Origin: an uncultured Coriobacteriales bacterium
Lineage (GTDB): Bacteria > Actinomycetota > Coriobacteriia > Coriobacteriales > QAMH01
Assembly: GCA_934646835.1 (NCBI GenBank)
Contig: CAKUES010000003.1
Location: forward strand, 84,836-148,835
Direction: 5' to 3'
DNA length: 64,000 bases
Below the pieces are notes generated by a model that had not been told where the DNA came from, made no database searches, and saw nothing but the letters and a program-made list of their open reading frames with translations. How positions within the stretch are numbered: the stretch's first letter is position 1; every line of letters begins with the position of its first letter. Shown here one piece after another: positions 43,867-52,735 of the stretch. Both the position numbers and the translations under genes were made by a program.

Positions 43867-44670
43867 ATGACGGAGATCGAGACCTCCATCCTCACGACCA
43901 TCCAATCCAAGAAGAACTTCATCTGCGATATGGACGGCGTCATCTACCACGGCAATAAGCTCTTGCCCGGCGTCGAGCAGTTCATCAACTGGCTCAAGGA
44001 CACAGGCAAGCCGTTCTTGTTCCTCACCAATGCATCCGATAAAACGCCGGAGGAGCTCGCACTCAAGCTGTACCGCATGGGCCTCGAGGTCGAACCGGAG
44101 CATTTCTATACGAGCGCGCTTGCGACCGCGCGCTTCATCTCTACGCAGTCCCCTGGCGCCAGTGCCTATGTCATCGGCGACCATGGCTTGCAAAACGCCA
44201 TGCACGACGCCGGAGTCGTCTTCAACGACGTCGACCCCGATTACGTCGTCTTTGGCGAGACGGACGACTACCGCTTCGACCATATCCAGAAGGCGATGAA
44301 CTTCGTCAACGCAGGCGCCAAGCTCATCGCGACCAACGCTGACGTCACCGGTCCCATCGAGGGCGGCTTCAAGCCTGCCTGCCGTGCGCTCGTCGCCCCG
44401 GTCGAGGTCGCCACAGGCAAGCAGGCCTATTACGTTGGCAAGCCCAACCCGCTGATGATGCGCACAGGCCTGCAGATGCTCGGCGCGCATTCCGCGGAGT
44501 CTGTCATGATCGGCGATCGCATGGATACCGACGTCATCTCCGGGGTCGAGGCCGGCATGTCGACTGTGCTCGTCCTTTCCGGTGTCTCGCGTCCCCATAC
44601 GGTCGAGCAGTTCGCCTACAGGCCGACCGTCGTTCTCAACGGCGTCGGCGACCTCGTGCCTGGCGCGTAG
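43867..44670 (+). CDS. HAD-IIA family (NagD/AraL-like) phosphatase
   Basis: Cytoplasmic Mg2+-dependent sugar- or nucleotide-phosphate phosphatase. 267 residues from the ATG at 43867; the upstream frame to 43771 is rejected as it lacks homology. HAD motif 1 ICDMDGVIYHG (~18-28), motif 2 LFLTNASDK (~52-60), the C2-type cap, motif 3 Lys in YVGKPNPLMM (~191-200) and motif 4 MIGDRMDTDVISG (~214-226) are all intact. It lies just after the pst operon terminator; a role in phosphate scavenging is only suggested by position. Confidence 0.9.
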   Translation: MTEIETSILTTIQSKKNFICDMDGVIYHGNKLLPGVEQFINWLKDTGKPFLFLTNASDKTPEELALKLYRMGLEVEPEHFYTSALATARFISTQSPGASAYVIGDHGLQNAMHDAGVVFNDVDPDYVVFGETDDYRFDHIQKAMNFVNAGAKLIATNADVTGPIEGGFKPACRALVAPVEVATGKQAYYVGKPNPLMMRTGLQMLGAHSAESVMIGDRMDTDVISGVEAGMSTVLVLSGVSRPHTVEQFAYRPTVVLNGVGDLVPGA

Positions 44671-44710
44671 CGCCTCTGCTCCGGGACCACGCTCCGTCCT
44701 GCCGCGATGC

Positions 44711-44924
44711 CGAACTGGGTAGTTTTGCGCTTTCATTTCGCGATCTGGGTAGTTTTGACAGCGCGCGCTGGCGGTGCCGATTATCGGCGTGCTTCTGACC
44801 TGCACTTTTGCAGGCCCGCTTCTGCACTTGAATTTCAATCTGATACACAAACGACCCAGATCGCGAAAACAAAACTCAAAACTACCCAGTTCGCGCAGTA
44901 ATTCGCGTCAAACTACCCAGTTCG
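44711..44924. repeat. Family F nested inverted repeats
   Basis: Four copies of the word CTGGGTAGTTTTG or its complement. 44711-44727 pairs perfectly with 44877-44893, 44741-44749 with 44854-44862, and a further reverse copy is at 44908-44924. The centre holds TCTGACCTGCACTTTTGC, the same word found in the centre of both family E elements. Non-coding gap (44671-45263) between the phosphatase and ppk1. Confidence 0.85.
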
Positions 44925-44936
44925 TTGTTGTTGCTT

Positions 44937-45018
44937 GGTTTGTACGTTTTAGACCAGGTCACATGCGTTCAAACCGAAGGTGTTGAACGCATGTGACCTG
45001 GTCTAAAACGTACAAACC
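44937..45018 (-). repeat. Family C hairpin copy 3
   Basis: A perfect 36-bp inverted repeat (44937-44972, 44983-45018) with 10-nt loop ACCGAAGGTG, which is the reverse-oriented form of the loop of copies 1-2. The outer arm GGTTTGTACGTTTTAGA is unlike other copies but fully paired. Confidence 0.95.
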
Positions 45019-45091
45019 TTCCTGTGCTTTGGGAAACGCTCATTAGAGCAGATGCTAACTGTGTACGATTGGCAAAACCGCTGGTCACGTA

Positions 45092-45115
45092 GGGGTGGGA
45101 CCGAAGTCCCTCTCC
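45092..45115. repeat. Family D hairpin copy 12 (variant)
   Basis: GGGGTGGGACCGAAGTCCCT (continuing CTCC), preceded by GTA. The stem is kept with a changed loop. Confidence 0.6.
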
Positions 45116-45199
45116 ATGAGCCTTGCGTTAATCAGTGCTTCCCCAGAACAGGGTCGATTTCAAATTTGAGAATGCCGAGAGCCGCCAGCAAGCAAGGAG

Positions 45200-45225
45200 G
45201 CGGGACCGGAATCATCCGGCCCCGC
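45200..45225 (-). terminator. GC-rich hairpin after ppk1
   Basis: GCGGGACCGG / CCGGCCCCGC with one mismatch and a 6-nt loop, 38 bp beyond the ppk1 stop. The tail is only weakly T-rich on the minus strand. Confidence 0.5.
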
Positions 45226-45263
45226 CCTTCCTTGTGTAGCGGCTCTGTATTGTCTGCGCGTTC

Positions 45264-47681
45264 CTACTTATCACGCTTCTTCGCAGCCTCGAGGGCGCGG
45301 GTCAAAAGCCTGACCATGAGCGAGGGCTTCTTCTCGTCCTCGGCCGGCTCGTCTTCGACCTCCACAGGGACAATATGAACCACGTAGTCGTCCTTGGCGG
45401 GCCTGGGCTGCTCGATGACGACGGGCACCTCGCTCACAGCGGGAACGTCGGTCTTGGGCATCTCGAGCTTGGACATGCGGGCGGACTCCGCCTTGCGGTC
45501 TGCCTCGTGGATGCGGCGCTTGGCCTCCGACATCAAGAACTCCTGGGAGTCGAATCTCTGAACGGGGTTGGGCTCGAAGAATCCCAGCGGCGTGTACTGG
45601 CCGTTGGGCAGCAGCTCGCGCAGTTTGGCGGTGTCGCGCAGACAGCTCTCGATGTAGAAGAGGACGCGCTTGCGGCCCTCGGCGCTGAGCACCGGCCAGG
45701 CGATCTCCACGCGCTTGGACATGTTGCGCGTCATGAGGTCCGCGCTGGCGAGGTAGAGCTCCATGTTGTCCTGTGGGCCAAAGCCGTAGATGCGGCTGTG
45801 CTCGAGCAGGCGTCCCACGATGGAGACGACGCGCACGTTGTCCGTATAGCCTGCAACACCGGGGACGATGCAGGAGATGCCGCGGACAAGCAGCGTGGTC
45901 TTCACGCCTGCCTGTGAGGCCTCCGCGATCTTGTTCATGATGTCCTTGTCGGTGATGGAGTTCGTCTTGAAGAACAGACCGCAGGGCAGGCCGGCACGTG
46001 CCAGCTCAATCTGCTCATCGATCTTGAACAGGATGTTCTGCTTCACCTGCAAGGGGGCGACCCAGAGGATGTTGTAGTTGTCAGATGCGTTCTCGAGCGC
46101 CATGTTGCGGAAGAACTGCACCGCATCGCGGCCGACCAGCGGGTCGGAGGTGATGGTGGACAGGTCCGTGTATAGCTTGGCGGTCTTCTCGTTGTAGTTG
46201 CCCGTGCCAAGCTGGGTGATGTGCTTGAGGCCCTCGTTGGTCTGCAGGGTGATGCAGCAGATCTTGCTGTGGACCTTGAAGTCCCTGAATCCGTAGATGA
46301 CCTTGCAGCCGGCCTGCTCGAAGCGCTGCGACCACTCGATGTTGTTGCTCTCGTCGAAGCGCGCCCTCAGCTCGAAGAGCGCAGTGACCTCCTTGCCGTT
46401 TTCTGCCGCGTCGATGAGTGCCTCTGCAAGATGGGACTGGCTAGCCAAGCGGTAGAGCGTGATCTTGATGGAGATGACGCGCGGGTCGCGTGCGGCCTCG
46501 CGCAGCAGCTGCACGAAGGCGTCCATGCTCTCGTAGGGGTAGGACAGCATCATGTCGCGCTCGAGGGCTTGGTCGATAATCGGCTTGTTGCGGTCGACGC
46601 AGCTCGGCCACTGCGGGGTAAAGGGCGTGTAGGTGAGCTTGGCACGCTTCTCCGGCTCGAGGTAGCCCTCAAGGCCCCAGGTGAACCCGAGGTCGAGTGG
46701 CACGCGCGTAATGAAGACCTGGGACTTCTTGAGACCCAGCGGCTTGAGGAGCAACTGGGCGAGCTCCTCAGTCAGCGGGCACTCGCATTCAAGGCGCACG
46801 GGCGCCAGCCTGGAGCGCTTCTTGAGGATGCGCTTCATGTGCTCGCGGTAATCGTCGTCGTTTTCATCGGTGGACTCGACGACGTCGATGTCGGCGTTGC
46901 GGGTGACGCAGGCGACGTTGGTGTGCTTGACCGTGTACATTGAGAAGACGTCTTCTGCGAGCATCTCGACCACGTGCTCGAGCAAGATGAACTGGAAGCC
47001 GTCGCCGGGGACCTGGATCACGCGTTGGCACTGGCGCGGCAGCGGGATGAGTCCGAGCCATGCGTCCTCGGCACCATGATTTTGAGAGCCCGCGCTGCCC
47101 TTGGCCTTCTTGCTCTTGCCCTTGATGCTGTTGTTGGAGGCGTTCTCGTCCAGGCGCACGACGATGTAGAGCCCGCCGTTTTCCAGGTGCGGGAAGGGGT
47201 GACGGGTGTTGATGATCTGCGGGGAGAGGAAGGGTGCGACGTTGGTGGCGCCGTAACTGCGCACGAAGGCGCGCTGCTCGGGGTTGAGGTCCTCGGGGCG
47301 CAGGTGGACGACGCCTTGCTCGGCGAGCTGGGCGCGGACGTCTTCGAAGGTCTGCTCGTAGACGGGGTAGAGCTCATGGCAGCGGCGGTAGATCGCTTTG
47401 AGCTGCTCTGCCGGGGTCATCTTCGTCTTGTAGTCGATGATCGGCTTCTTGACGAGCGAGAGGTCGGTCAAACTGCCGACGCGCACCATGAAGAATTCCT
47501 GGAGGTTGCTCCAGAAGATGGAGATGAAGTTGAGGCGCTGCAGCAGCGGAACGGAGCTGTCGCCGCCTTGATCGAGAACGCGCAGGTTGAAGTCGAGCCA
47601 GGAAAGCTCGCGGCTCTGCATGTAGGGGATCGGGGTCTTGTCTTCGAGGGCCTCGGGCTTGCCCTTGTTGTCGCTTGTCAT
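45264..47681 (-). CDS. ppk: Polyphosphate kinase 1 with acidic C-terminal extension
   Basis: Reversibly transfers ATP gamma-phosphate into polyphosphate. 805 residues against a usual ~690-720. N-terminal SRELSWLDFNLRVL (~23-36), the phospho-His region KVHSKICCIT (~440-449) and the second HxR block LEHSRIYGFG with SADLMTRNMSKRVEIAWPV are intact. After PNGQYTPL (~710) the protein carries about 95 extra residues, first basic and helical (AKRRIHEADRKAESARMSKL), then a Pro/Val/Glu/Asp linker (EVEDEPAEDEKKP) and a final amphipathic helix; the role of this tail is unknown. GGGAGG precedes the ATG; ppx lies 33 bp upstream in the same operon. Confidence 0.95.
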   Translation of the reverse strand: MTSDNKGKPEALEDKTPIPYMQSRELSWLDFNLRVLDQGGDSSVPLLQRLNFISIFWSNLQEFFMVRVGSLTDLSLVKKPIIDYKTKMTPAEQLKAIYRRCHELYPVYEQTFEDVRAQLAEQGVVHLRPEDLNPEQRAFVRSYGATNVAPFLSPQIINTRHPFPHLENGGLYIVVRLDENASNNSIKGKSKKAKGSAGSQNHGAEDAWLGLIPLPRQCQRVIQVPGDGFQFILLEHVVEMLAEDVFSMYTVKHTNVACVTRNADIDVVESTDENDDDYREHMKRILKKRSRLAPVRLECECPLTEELAQLLLKPLGLKKSQVFITRVPLDLGFTWGLEGYLEPEKRAKLTYTPFTPQWPSCVDRNKPIIDQALERDMMLSYPYESMDAFVQLLREAARDPRVISIKITLYRLASQSHLAEALIDAAENGKEVTALFELRARFDESNNIEWSQRFEQAGCKVIYGFRDFKVHSKICCITLQTNEGLKHITQLGTGNYNEKTAKLYTDLSTITSDPLVGRDAVQFFRNMALENASDNYNILWVAPLQVKQNILFKIDEQIELARAGLPCGLFFKTNSITDKDIMNKIAEASQAGVKTTLLVRGISCIVPGVAGYTDNVRVVSIVGRLLEHSRIYGFGPQDNMELYLASADLMTRNMSKRVEIAWPVLSAEGRKRVLFYIESCLRDTAKLRELLPNGQYTPLGFFEPNPVQRFDSQEFLMSEAKRRIHEADRKAESARMSKLEMPKTDVPAVSEVPVVIEQPRPAKDDYVVHIVPVEVEDEPAEDEKKPSLMVRLLTRALEAAKKRDK

Positions 47682-47714
47682 GGTTTTCCTCCCTTGTCGT
47701 GCCGGTACGTAGTG

Positions 47715-48647
47715 CTATTTGCAGAGCATGCGCTCGATGAGATAGCCTTCGCGTACTCCCCTCTTGCATATCTCGAGGGTGTCCGCCTCTAGTTCGCGCA
47801 TGAGCTCTGACAAGATGATGCATCCGGGTCCCACGGTGTGGATGCGCTCTGGGACGGCGCATGCGGCCAGGTGCGAGAAGCGCGCGGGGTCCTCGAAGAG
47901 CAGATTCACCAAGAAGTCGAGGTGCTGCGGGGTTAACGCCTGCGGACGATTGAGCTCGCCTTGAGCTGCGGCGTAGAGCTTTGCGGCAGCGCGGGCGCTT
48001 CCACCGACGGCGTAGAGATGCTTTGCGCAATACTTTGCAAAGCCGTTGGCCATCTCCATCTTCTGGCGGAAGGCCGCCTTGATGGCTGTTGCCTCATGTG
48101 CCTGCGGAATGATGAGCTCGACGAAGTCCGCATATGAGGACAGCGATCCTTGCGGGATGGAGATGTCATCGAAGTCCTTGCCGCCTTGGATGCGCACGAG
48201 CTCGAGCGAGCCGCCACCCAAGTCGACCATCACACCGTCTTCGACCAGCTTGTCGCAGCTTGCGCCGATGAAGCTGAGATGGGCCTCGTCTTGTGCGGAG
48301 AGCAGGTTGATCTTAGCGTTGATGGAACTTTCGATGACCGCAATTGCCGCTGCCGAGTTAGTGCAGTTGCGCAAGACCGCGGTAGCAAAGATGTCGATGC
48401 GTTGGCAGCCGATGTAGCGAGCGCGCTTGAGATGCGTGTTCAAGACGTCGATTGCCTTGCACATACCCTGACCGGTGAACTCCCCATTCTTGACATAGGA
48501 GGCCAAGCCTGCCATGACCTTGTCATTCAGGACGCTTTTGATGTTTTTGCTTGTCACGGGACGCTTACCGTCCCAGTTGTCTCTGACCTCGAACACCACC
48601 AGGCGTATCGAGTTGGAACCGAGGTCTATCACACCGTACAAAGCCAT
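47715..48647 (-). CDS. ppx: Exopolyphosphatase / pppGpp phosphohydrolase (Ppx/GppA)
   Basis: Hydrolyses terminal phosphates of polyphosphate or pppGpp. 310 residues, the short two-domain type without the C-terminal HD extension. The actin-like fold motifs are VIDLGSNSIRLVVFE (~5-19), ATAVLRNCTNS, LSAQDEAHLSFIGA (catalytic Glu) and VMVDLGGGSLELV (~139-151). I use the ATG at 48647; an ATG at 48659 adds four residues, and neither has a strong ribosome site. Upstream of ppk1 in a synthesis/degradation pair. Confidence 0.92.
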   Translation of the reverse strand: MALYGVIDLGSNSIRLVVFEVRDNWDGKRPVTSKNIKSVLNDKVMAGLASYVKNGEFTGQGMCKAIDVLNTHLKRARYIGCQRIDIFATAVLRNCTNSAAAIAVIESSINAKINLLSAQDEAHLSFIGASCDKLVEDGVMVDLGGGSLELVRIQGGKDFDDISIPQGSLSSYADFVELIIPQAHEATAIKAAFRQKMEMANGFAKYCAKHLYAVGGSARAAAKLYAAAQGELNRPQALTPQHLDFLVNLLFEDPARFSHLAACAVPERIHTVGPGCIILSELMRELEADTLEICKRGVREGYLIERMLCK

Positions 48648-48843
48648 AGAAAGATCCATTTCTCTAAAGATTCACAGACCTTTATCCTAGTCATTACAAT
48701 ACTCCAAAAACCGATGGGAATGCAGGCTTGACACAGACTTTGCAAATGATAGACATTCGTTTGAAGCAAGAACTCCGCTTGAGGTGTGACAGACGCAATC
48801 GATGTGTATCCAAATGGGACACCCTACGCCGTAGTAGCTTTTA

Positions 48844-48865
48844 TCTGGTCTTAGTCTGGTCTTAC
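48844..48865 (+). promoter_or_regulatory. Tandem 11-bp repeat upstream of pdxS
   Basis: TCTGGTCTTAG then TCTGGTCTTAC, directly adjacent, followed two bases later by a -35-like TTGACC (48867-48872). Tandem direct repeats at this position are the layout expected for a MocR/PdxR-type activator, but no such regulator is in the window, so this is only a candidate. Confidence 0.45.
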
Positions 48866-48966
48866 ATTGACCCTATGAAACCAACCAAATTTGGCTATTT
48901 CCCTATAGCCAAACGCTCCGTAAACTCCCTTATACCCACACACCATATAGGAATAAGGAGATCATC

Positions 48967-49848
48967 ATGGGTAACGCAGCAGAGCGCATCGCTCTCAACA
49001 GGCAGCTGGCACAGATGCTCAAGGGCGGCGTCATCATGGACGTCACCACTCCCGAGCAGGCACGCATCGCAGAGGCCGCAGGTGCCTGCGCCGTCATGGC
49101 CCTCGAGCGCATCCCGGCCGACATCCGCGCTGCCGGCGGTGTCTCCCGCATGAGCGATCCCAAGATGATCAAGGGCATCCAGGAGGCGGTCTCCATCCCC
49201 GTCATGGCAAAGGTCCGTATCGGCCATTTTGTCGAGGCTCAGATCCTGCAGGCCATCGAGATCGACTACATCGACGAGTCCGAGGTCCTCTCCCCTGCCG
49301 ATGACACCTTCCACATCGACAAGACCGCCTTCGAGGTCCCCTTCGTCTGCGGTGCCCGCGATTTGGGAGAGGCCCTGCGCCGCATCGCCGAGGGTGCGAC
49401 CATGATCCGCACCAAGGGCGAGCCCGGCACCGGCGACGTCGTCCAAGCTGTGCGCCACATGCGCCTCATCAACCAGCAGATCGCGCATGTCGCCTCCCTG
49501 CGTGAAGACGAGCTCTTCGAGGAGGCCAAGCGCCTTGCCGTCCCCGTCGAGTTGCTGCGCGAGGTCCACGACACCAAACGCCTGCCCGTCGTCAACTTTG
49601 CAGCAGGCGGCGTCGCCACACCCGCAGACGCCGCGCTCATGATGCAGCTGGGCGCCGAGGGCGTCTTCGTCGGAAGCGGCATCTTCAAGAGCGGCAACCC
49701 CGTCAAGCGCGCCGAGGCCATCGTCAAGGCAGTCGCCAACTACACCGATGCCAAACTCATCGCAGAGCTTTCCGAGGATCTGGGCGAGGCCATGGTCGGT
49801 ATCAACGCAGATGAGATCGAGCTCATCATGGAAGAGCGTGGTCGCTAA
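48967..49848 (+). CDS. pdxS: Pyridoxal 5'-phosphate synthase, lyase subunit
   Basis: TIM-barrel subunit that builds PLP from ribose 5-phosphate, glyceraldehyde 3-phosphate and ammonia. 293 residues. Hallmarks: [20 protein letters not shown] (catalytic Asp), [35 protein letters not shown] (Schiff-base Lys) and [20 protein letters not shown] (second Lys and phosphate loop). A clear AAGGAG site precedes the ATG. The stop overlaps the pdxT start (TAATG). Confidence 0.98.
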   Translation: MGNAAERIALNRQLAQMLKGGVIMDVTTPEQARIAEAAGACAVMALERIPADIRAAGGVSRMSDPKMIKGIQEAVSIPVMAKVRIGHFVEAQILQAIEIDYIDESEVLSPADDTFHIDKTAFEVPFVCGARDLGEALRRIAEGATMIRTKGEPGTGDVVQAVRHMRLINQQIAHVASLREDELFEEAKRLAVPVELLREVHDTKRLPVVNFAAGGVATPADAALMMQLGAEGVFVGSGIFKSGNPVKRAEAIVKAVANYTDAKLIAELSEDLGEAMVGINADEIELIMEERGR

Positions 49849-50447
49849 TGGCCAAGCAGCGAGTCGGCGTCCTGGCTGTCCAGGGCGCCTTCGCCGAGCA
49901 TGAGCGCATGCTCGGACAGCTGGGCGCCGAGGTTGTCGAGCTGCGTCAAGCGGCTGACCTCGAGCAAGGATTCGACCGCTTGGTCCTGCCGGGTGGCGAG
50001 AGCACCGCGCAGGGTCGCATCATTCGCGACTTGGGGATGCTCGAGCCGCTGCGTGCGCGCATCGAGGAAGGCATGCCGGTGCTCGGCACCTGCGCGGGCC
50101 TCATCTTGCTCGCGCAGCACATCGATAGCGTCAATGGAGATGGCTCCGCGGTTGACGAGCAGCATAATTCCACTTGGCTTGCGACCTTGCCGGTGACCGT
50201 GCGCCGCAACGCCTACGGCAGGCAGCTCGGCAGCTTCAAGACCGTGGCGACGCTTGGCGGTTTGGGCGAGGTCCCCATGACCTTCATCCGCGCGCCGTAT
50301 GTTACAGCGGTCCATGCAGACACCAAGGTTCTAGCGGAAGTCGACGGCAACATCGTCGCCGTCCAAAACGGCAACCAGCTCGGGCTGTCCTTCCATCCGG
50401 AGCTCGACGACAGCCTCGCCATCCACGAGCTGTTCTTGGGGCTGTAG
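49848..50447 (+). CDS. pdxT: Pyridoxal 5'-phosphate synthase, glutaminase subunit
   Basis: Supplies ammonia to PdxS from glutamine. 199 residues with the class I-like triad: nucleophile Cys in VLGTCAGLILLA (~81-92) and His-x-Glu in LSFHPELDD (~180-188); LPGGESTAQGRI is the oxyanion/PdxS contact region. The ATG overlaps the last base of the pdxS stop codon, which ties the two subunits at translation. Confidence 0.97.
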   Translation: MAKQRVGVLAVQGAFAEHERMLGQLGAEVVELRQAADLEQGFDRLVLPGGESTAQGRIIRDLGMLEPLRARIEEGMPVLGTCAGLILLAQHIDSVNGDGSAVDEQHNSTWLATLPVTVRRNAYGRQLGSFKTVATLGGLGEVPMTFIRAPYVTAVHADTKVLAEVDGNIVAVQNGNQLGLSFHPELDDSLAIHELFLGL

Positions 50448-50491
50448 CGTTAGTTGTCGTTTGTACAAATGGCGTCACGTACGCTCTCATA

Positions 50492-50514
50492 GGGGAGGGA
50501 CCCTGTCCCTCCCC
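50492..50514. repeat. Family D hairpin copy 9
   Basis: GGGGAGGGACCCTGTCCCTC (continuing CCC), 44 bp past pdxT in the convergent pdxT / ogt gap, which holds no gene. Confidence 0.8.
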
Positions 50515-50594
50515 AGGCGATGTGCATTCTTAGGGGCGTTGCTACCATCCGCTGTAACGCTACACCCGCAGTGATGCGAACCCGAAAGGCATAT

Positions 50595-50685
50595 GGGGAG
50601 GGACAGGGTCCCTCCCCTACGAGGAGCACGCCGCGAGGTCTCTCCCCTACGAGGAAAACGTCGCGGGGCCCCTCCCCCACGTGTA
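50595..50685. repeat. Family D hairpin copies 10-11 with decayed tandem half-units
   Basis: A complete copy at 50595-50617 is followed by tandem half-elements CTCCCCTACGAGGA, CTCCCCTACGAGGA and GCCCCTCCCCCACG, at about 35-bp spacing. This is the only place where the element is tandemly amplified. Confidence 0.7.
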
Positions 50686-50696
50686 TTCTTTCCCAG

Positions 50697-51263
50697 CTAC
50701 TCCCCGTACCACTCTTCAACCGCCGCGTTCCACGACGGGACGTTCTTCGGCATGTGAAACGCGCTCATATCCACACCCTCGTGTGCGAGCAGTCTGGTCT
50801 TGATGGCGATGCCGCCACCAAAGCCGGTGAGATTGCCACCAGCACCCATCACGCGATGACAGGGCACGATGATGCTGAGCGGGTTTCTGCCAACGGCACC
50901 GCCCACGGCGCGTGCACTGCGCGGCTTGCCAGTCGCCTCCTCGATTGTCTGCGCGATCCAACCGTAGGTCCTGGTCTGCCCGTAGGGAATCTGCAGCATG
51001 GCCTCGCGCACCAGCATTTGGAATTCCGTGCCACTCTCCACCAACGGCAGCTCCTCCGTCAGCGGCTTGTCGCCGGCAAAGTAGCGGTCAAACCATTCCC
51101 CGGCCCGCTTGAACAGCGCAAGCTCCCTGTCATGCCGATAATCCGCGACCTTTTCCGTTGTGAGGAAGCGGTCGTGCTCGAACAGGCACTCCACCAGGCC
51201 ATCGCCGTCGCTCACCAAGAAAAGCTTGCCGATAATCGGCGTCTCGTATTCCGTGTAGAACAT
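50697..51263 (-). CDS. ogt: Methylated-DNA-protein-cysteine S-methyltransferase
   Basis: Suicide repair protein that removes O6-alkyl groups from guanine. 188 residues. The acceptor cysteine lies in SIIVPCHRVMGAGG (~137-150); the HTH-like DNA-binding wing IPYGQTRTYGWIAQTI and the RAVGGAVGRNP (recognition/Asn hinge) block precede it. The N-terminal ~70 residues form the ribonuclease-like domain of the Ogt class; no Ada regulatory domain is present. Convergent with pdxT and divergent from luxS. Confidence 0.94.
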   Translation of the reverse strand: MFYTEYETPIIGKLFLVSDGDGLVECLFEHDRFLTTEKVADYRHDRELALFKRAGEWFDRYFAGDKPLTEELPLVESGTEFQMLVREAMLQIPYGQTRTYGWIAQTIEEATGKPRSARAVGGAVGRNPLSIIVPCHRVMGAGGNLTGFGGGIAIKTRLLAHEGVDMSAFHMPKNVPSWNAAVEEWYGE

Positions 51264-51346
51264 AGTCGCCCCCTTCTTCCCCTCCTAAAGCTCCATACCG
51301 CTTAAAATAGCGCAACAGCAAACGACTTACGACCCAAGGAGTGTTC

Positions 51347-51841
51347 ATGGAGCGCATTGCGAGCTTTTCCGTTGATCACAACCAGCTGCTGCCCGGCGTC
51401 TACGTCTCGCGCAGCGATGCAGATGCGGCCAGCGGCTGCGTCACCACTACCTTCGACCTACGCATGACCGCTCCCAACCGCGAGCCGGTCATGGACACGG
51501 CCGCCGTCCACGCCATCGAGCATCTCGGTGCCACCTTCTTGCGCAACGATGATCAGTGGAAGGACCGCGTCATCTACTTTGGCCCCATGGGCTGCCGTAC
51601 CGGCTTCTACCTGGTGGTCTTTGGCGACTATCAGCCTGCCGATGTGGCAGACCTCGTCACGCGCCTCTTTGTATTCGCTCGCGACTTCGAGGGGGAGATC
51701 CCGGGCGCCAAGCCCGAGGAGTGCGGCAACTACCACGACTCCGACCTCAACCAGGCCAAGTGGTGGGCCAAGCGCTATGTCGCTCAGACCCTTGAGCAGC
51801 TTGACGAGTCCAACACCCACTACCCTGCTCTTTTGGACTAG
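51347..51841 (+). CDS. luxS: S-ribosylhomocysteine lyase
   Basis: Splits S-ribosylhomocysteine to homocysteine and DPD, the autoinducer-2 precursor. 164 residues. Metal ligands are in HAIEHLGATF (His-x-x-Glu-His, ~50-54) and CGNYHDSDL (Cys ~126), and the catalytic Cys is in GPMGCRTGFYL (~81). I choose the ATG at 51347 with AAGGAG 5-11 nt before it, rather than the GTG at 51341. It is followed after 2 bp by mtnN, which supplies its substrate. Confidence 0.96.
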   Translation: MERIASFSVDHNQLLPGVYVSRSDADAASGCVTTTFDLRMTAPNREPVMDTAAVHAIEHLGATFLRNDDQWKDRVIYFGPMGCRTGFYLVVFGDYQPADVADLVTRLFVFARDFEGEIPGAKPEECGNYHDSDLNQAKWWAKRYVAQTLEQLDESNTHYPALLD

Positions 51842-51843
51842 CC

Positions 51844-52548
51844 ATGAAGGTGGGAATCATCGGGGCAATGGACGTCGAGGTCGAGCTCCTCAAGAAGCAT
51901 GTCCGGGAAGGCGGCGAGCTCGAGCACATCCAGCTCGGCACGCTCGAGTTCTCTGCAGGAAGGCTCGGCGAGCACGAGGTCATTATCTCCCAGTGCAAGG
52001 TCGGCATGGTCAACGCCGCTGTCGCCGCGCAGGTCCTGACCGGCCACTTTGGCGTTGACACTGTTGTCAACACTGGTGTCGCGGGCTCTCTCGACGCGAC
52101 GATCGACATCGGCGACATCGTCGTCGCCAAAGACGCCGTCAACCACGTCATGGATGTCTGCAACTTGGGCTACAAGCCCGGCCAGACCCCCGGTTTCGAT
52201 CGCGTTGAGTTCTCTTGCGGCGAGCAGCTGCAGCAAGCGGCTTTCGACGCTGCGAAGGAGTTGGGCGTCACCGCCCATTCCGGCCGCGTGGCTTCAGGCG
52301 ATGTCTTTGTCCGCGAGGCTGCAGACAAGGAGCACATCCGCTCGGTCTTTGACGCGAGCTGCTGCGAGATGGAAGGCGCCGCCATCGCCCAGGTCTGCTG
52401 GACGAACAAGGTGCCTTTCGTGATTGTACGCGCGATCTCTGACAAGGCAGACGGCACGGATCACATCGACTACCCGACCTTCGAGGAGAAGGCCGCGCGC
52501 GATTGTGCAGAGCTTGTGGTCTCCATGCTCGCCAAGCTTGCGGCTTAG
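51844..52548 (+). CDS. mtnN: 5'-methylthioadenosine / S-adenosylhomocysteine nucleosidase
   Basis: Removes adenine from SAH and MTA; with LuxS it forms the Pfs-LuxS route of the activated methyl cycle. 234 residues. IGAMDVEVELLKKHV at the N-terminus, the NTGVAGSLDATIDIGDIVVA phosphorylase-fold block, CCEMEGAAIAQVC (catalytic Glu region) and VRAISDKADG (catalytic Asp ~199) are all intact. The two-base gap from luxS implies a single operon. Confidence 0.96.
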   Translation: MKVGIIGAMDVEVELLKKHVREGGELEHIQLGTLEFSAGRLGEHEVIISQCKVGMVNAAVAAQVLTGHFGVDTVVNTGVAGSLDATIDIGDIVVAKDAVNHVMDVCNLGYKPGQTPGFDRVEFSCGEQLQQAAFDAAKELGVTAHSGRVASGDVFVREAADKEHIRSVFDASCCEMEGAAIAQVCWTNKVPFVIVRAISDKADGTDHIDYPTFEEKAARDCAELVVSMLAKLAA

Positions 52549-52579
52549 CAACAAACGCATAGAGTTTCTTTGACGATTG

Positions 52580-52610
52580 CCGGCGGCTCCTGCATTGCGG
52601 GGGCCGCCGG
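52580..52610 (+). terminator. Hairpin after luxS-mtnN
   Basis: CCGGCGGC... pairs with ...GCCGCCGG (two mismatches inside a 14-bp stem), 31 bp past the mtnN stop. The U-tract is poor, so termination is uncertain. Confidence 0.5.
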
Positions 52611-52735
52611 AGTATTGTCTGGAAATCATTTTGAGCGAAAGCCCGCAGAGCATTGCAGGTTCCGAATGGGACGGCCGTTACGCAACCGCACGCACCGCCC
52701 ACAAGCCAACCGTCCTCGACCCTAGGAGGCAACCC

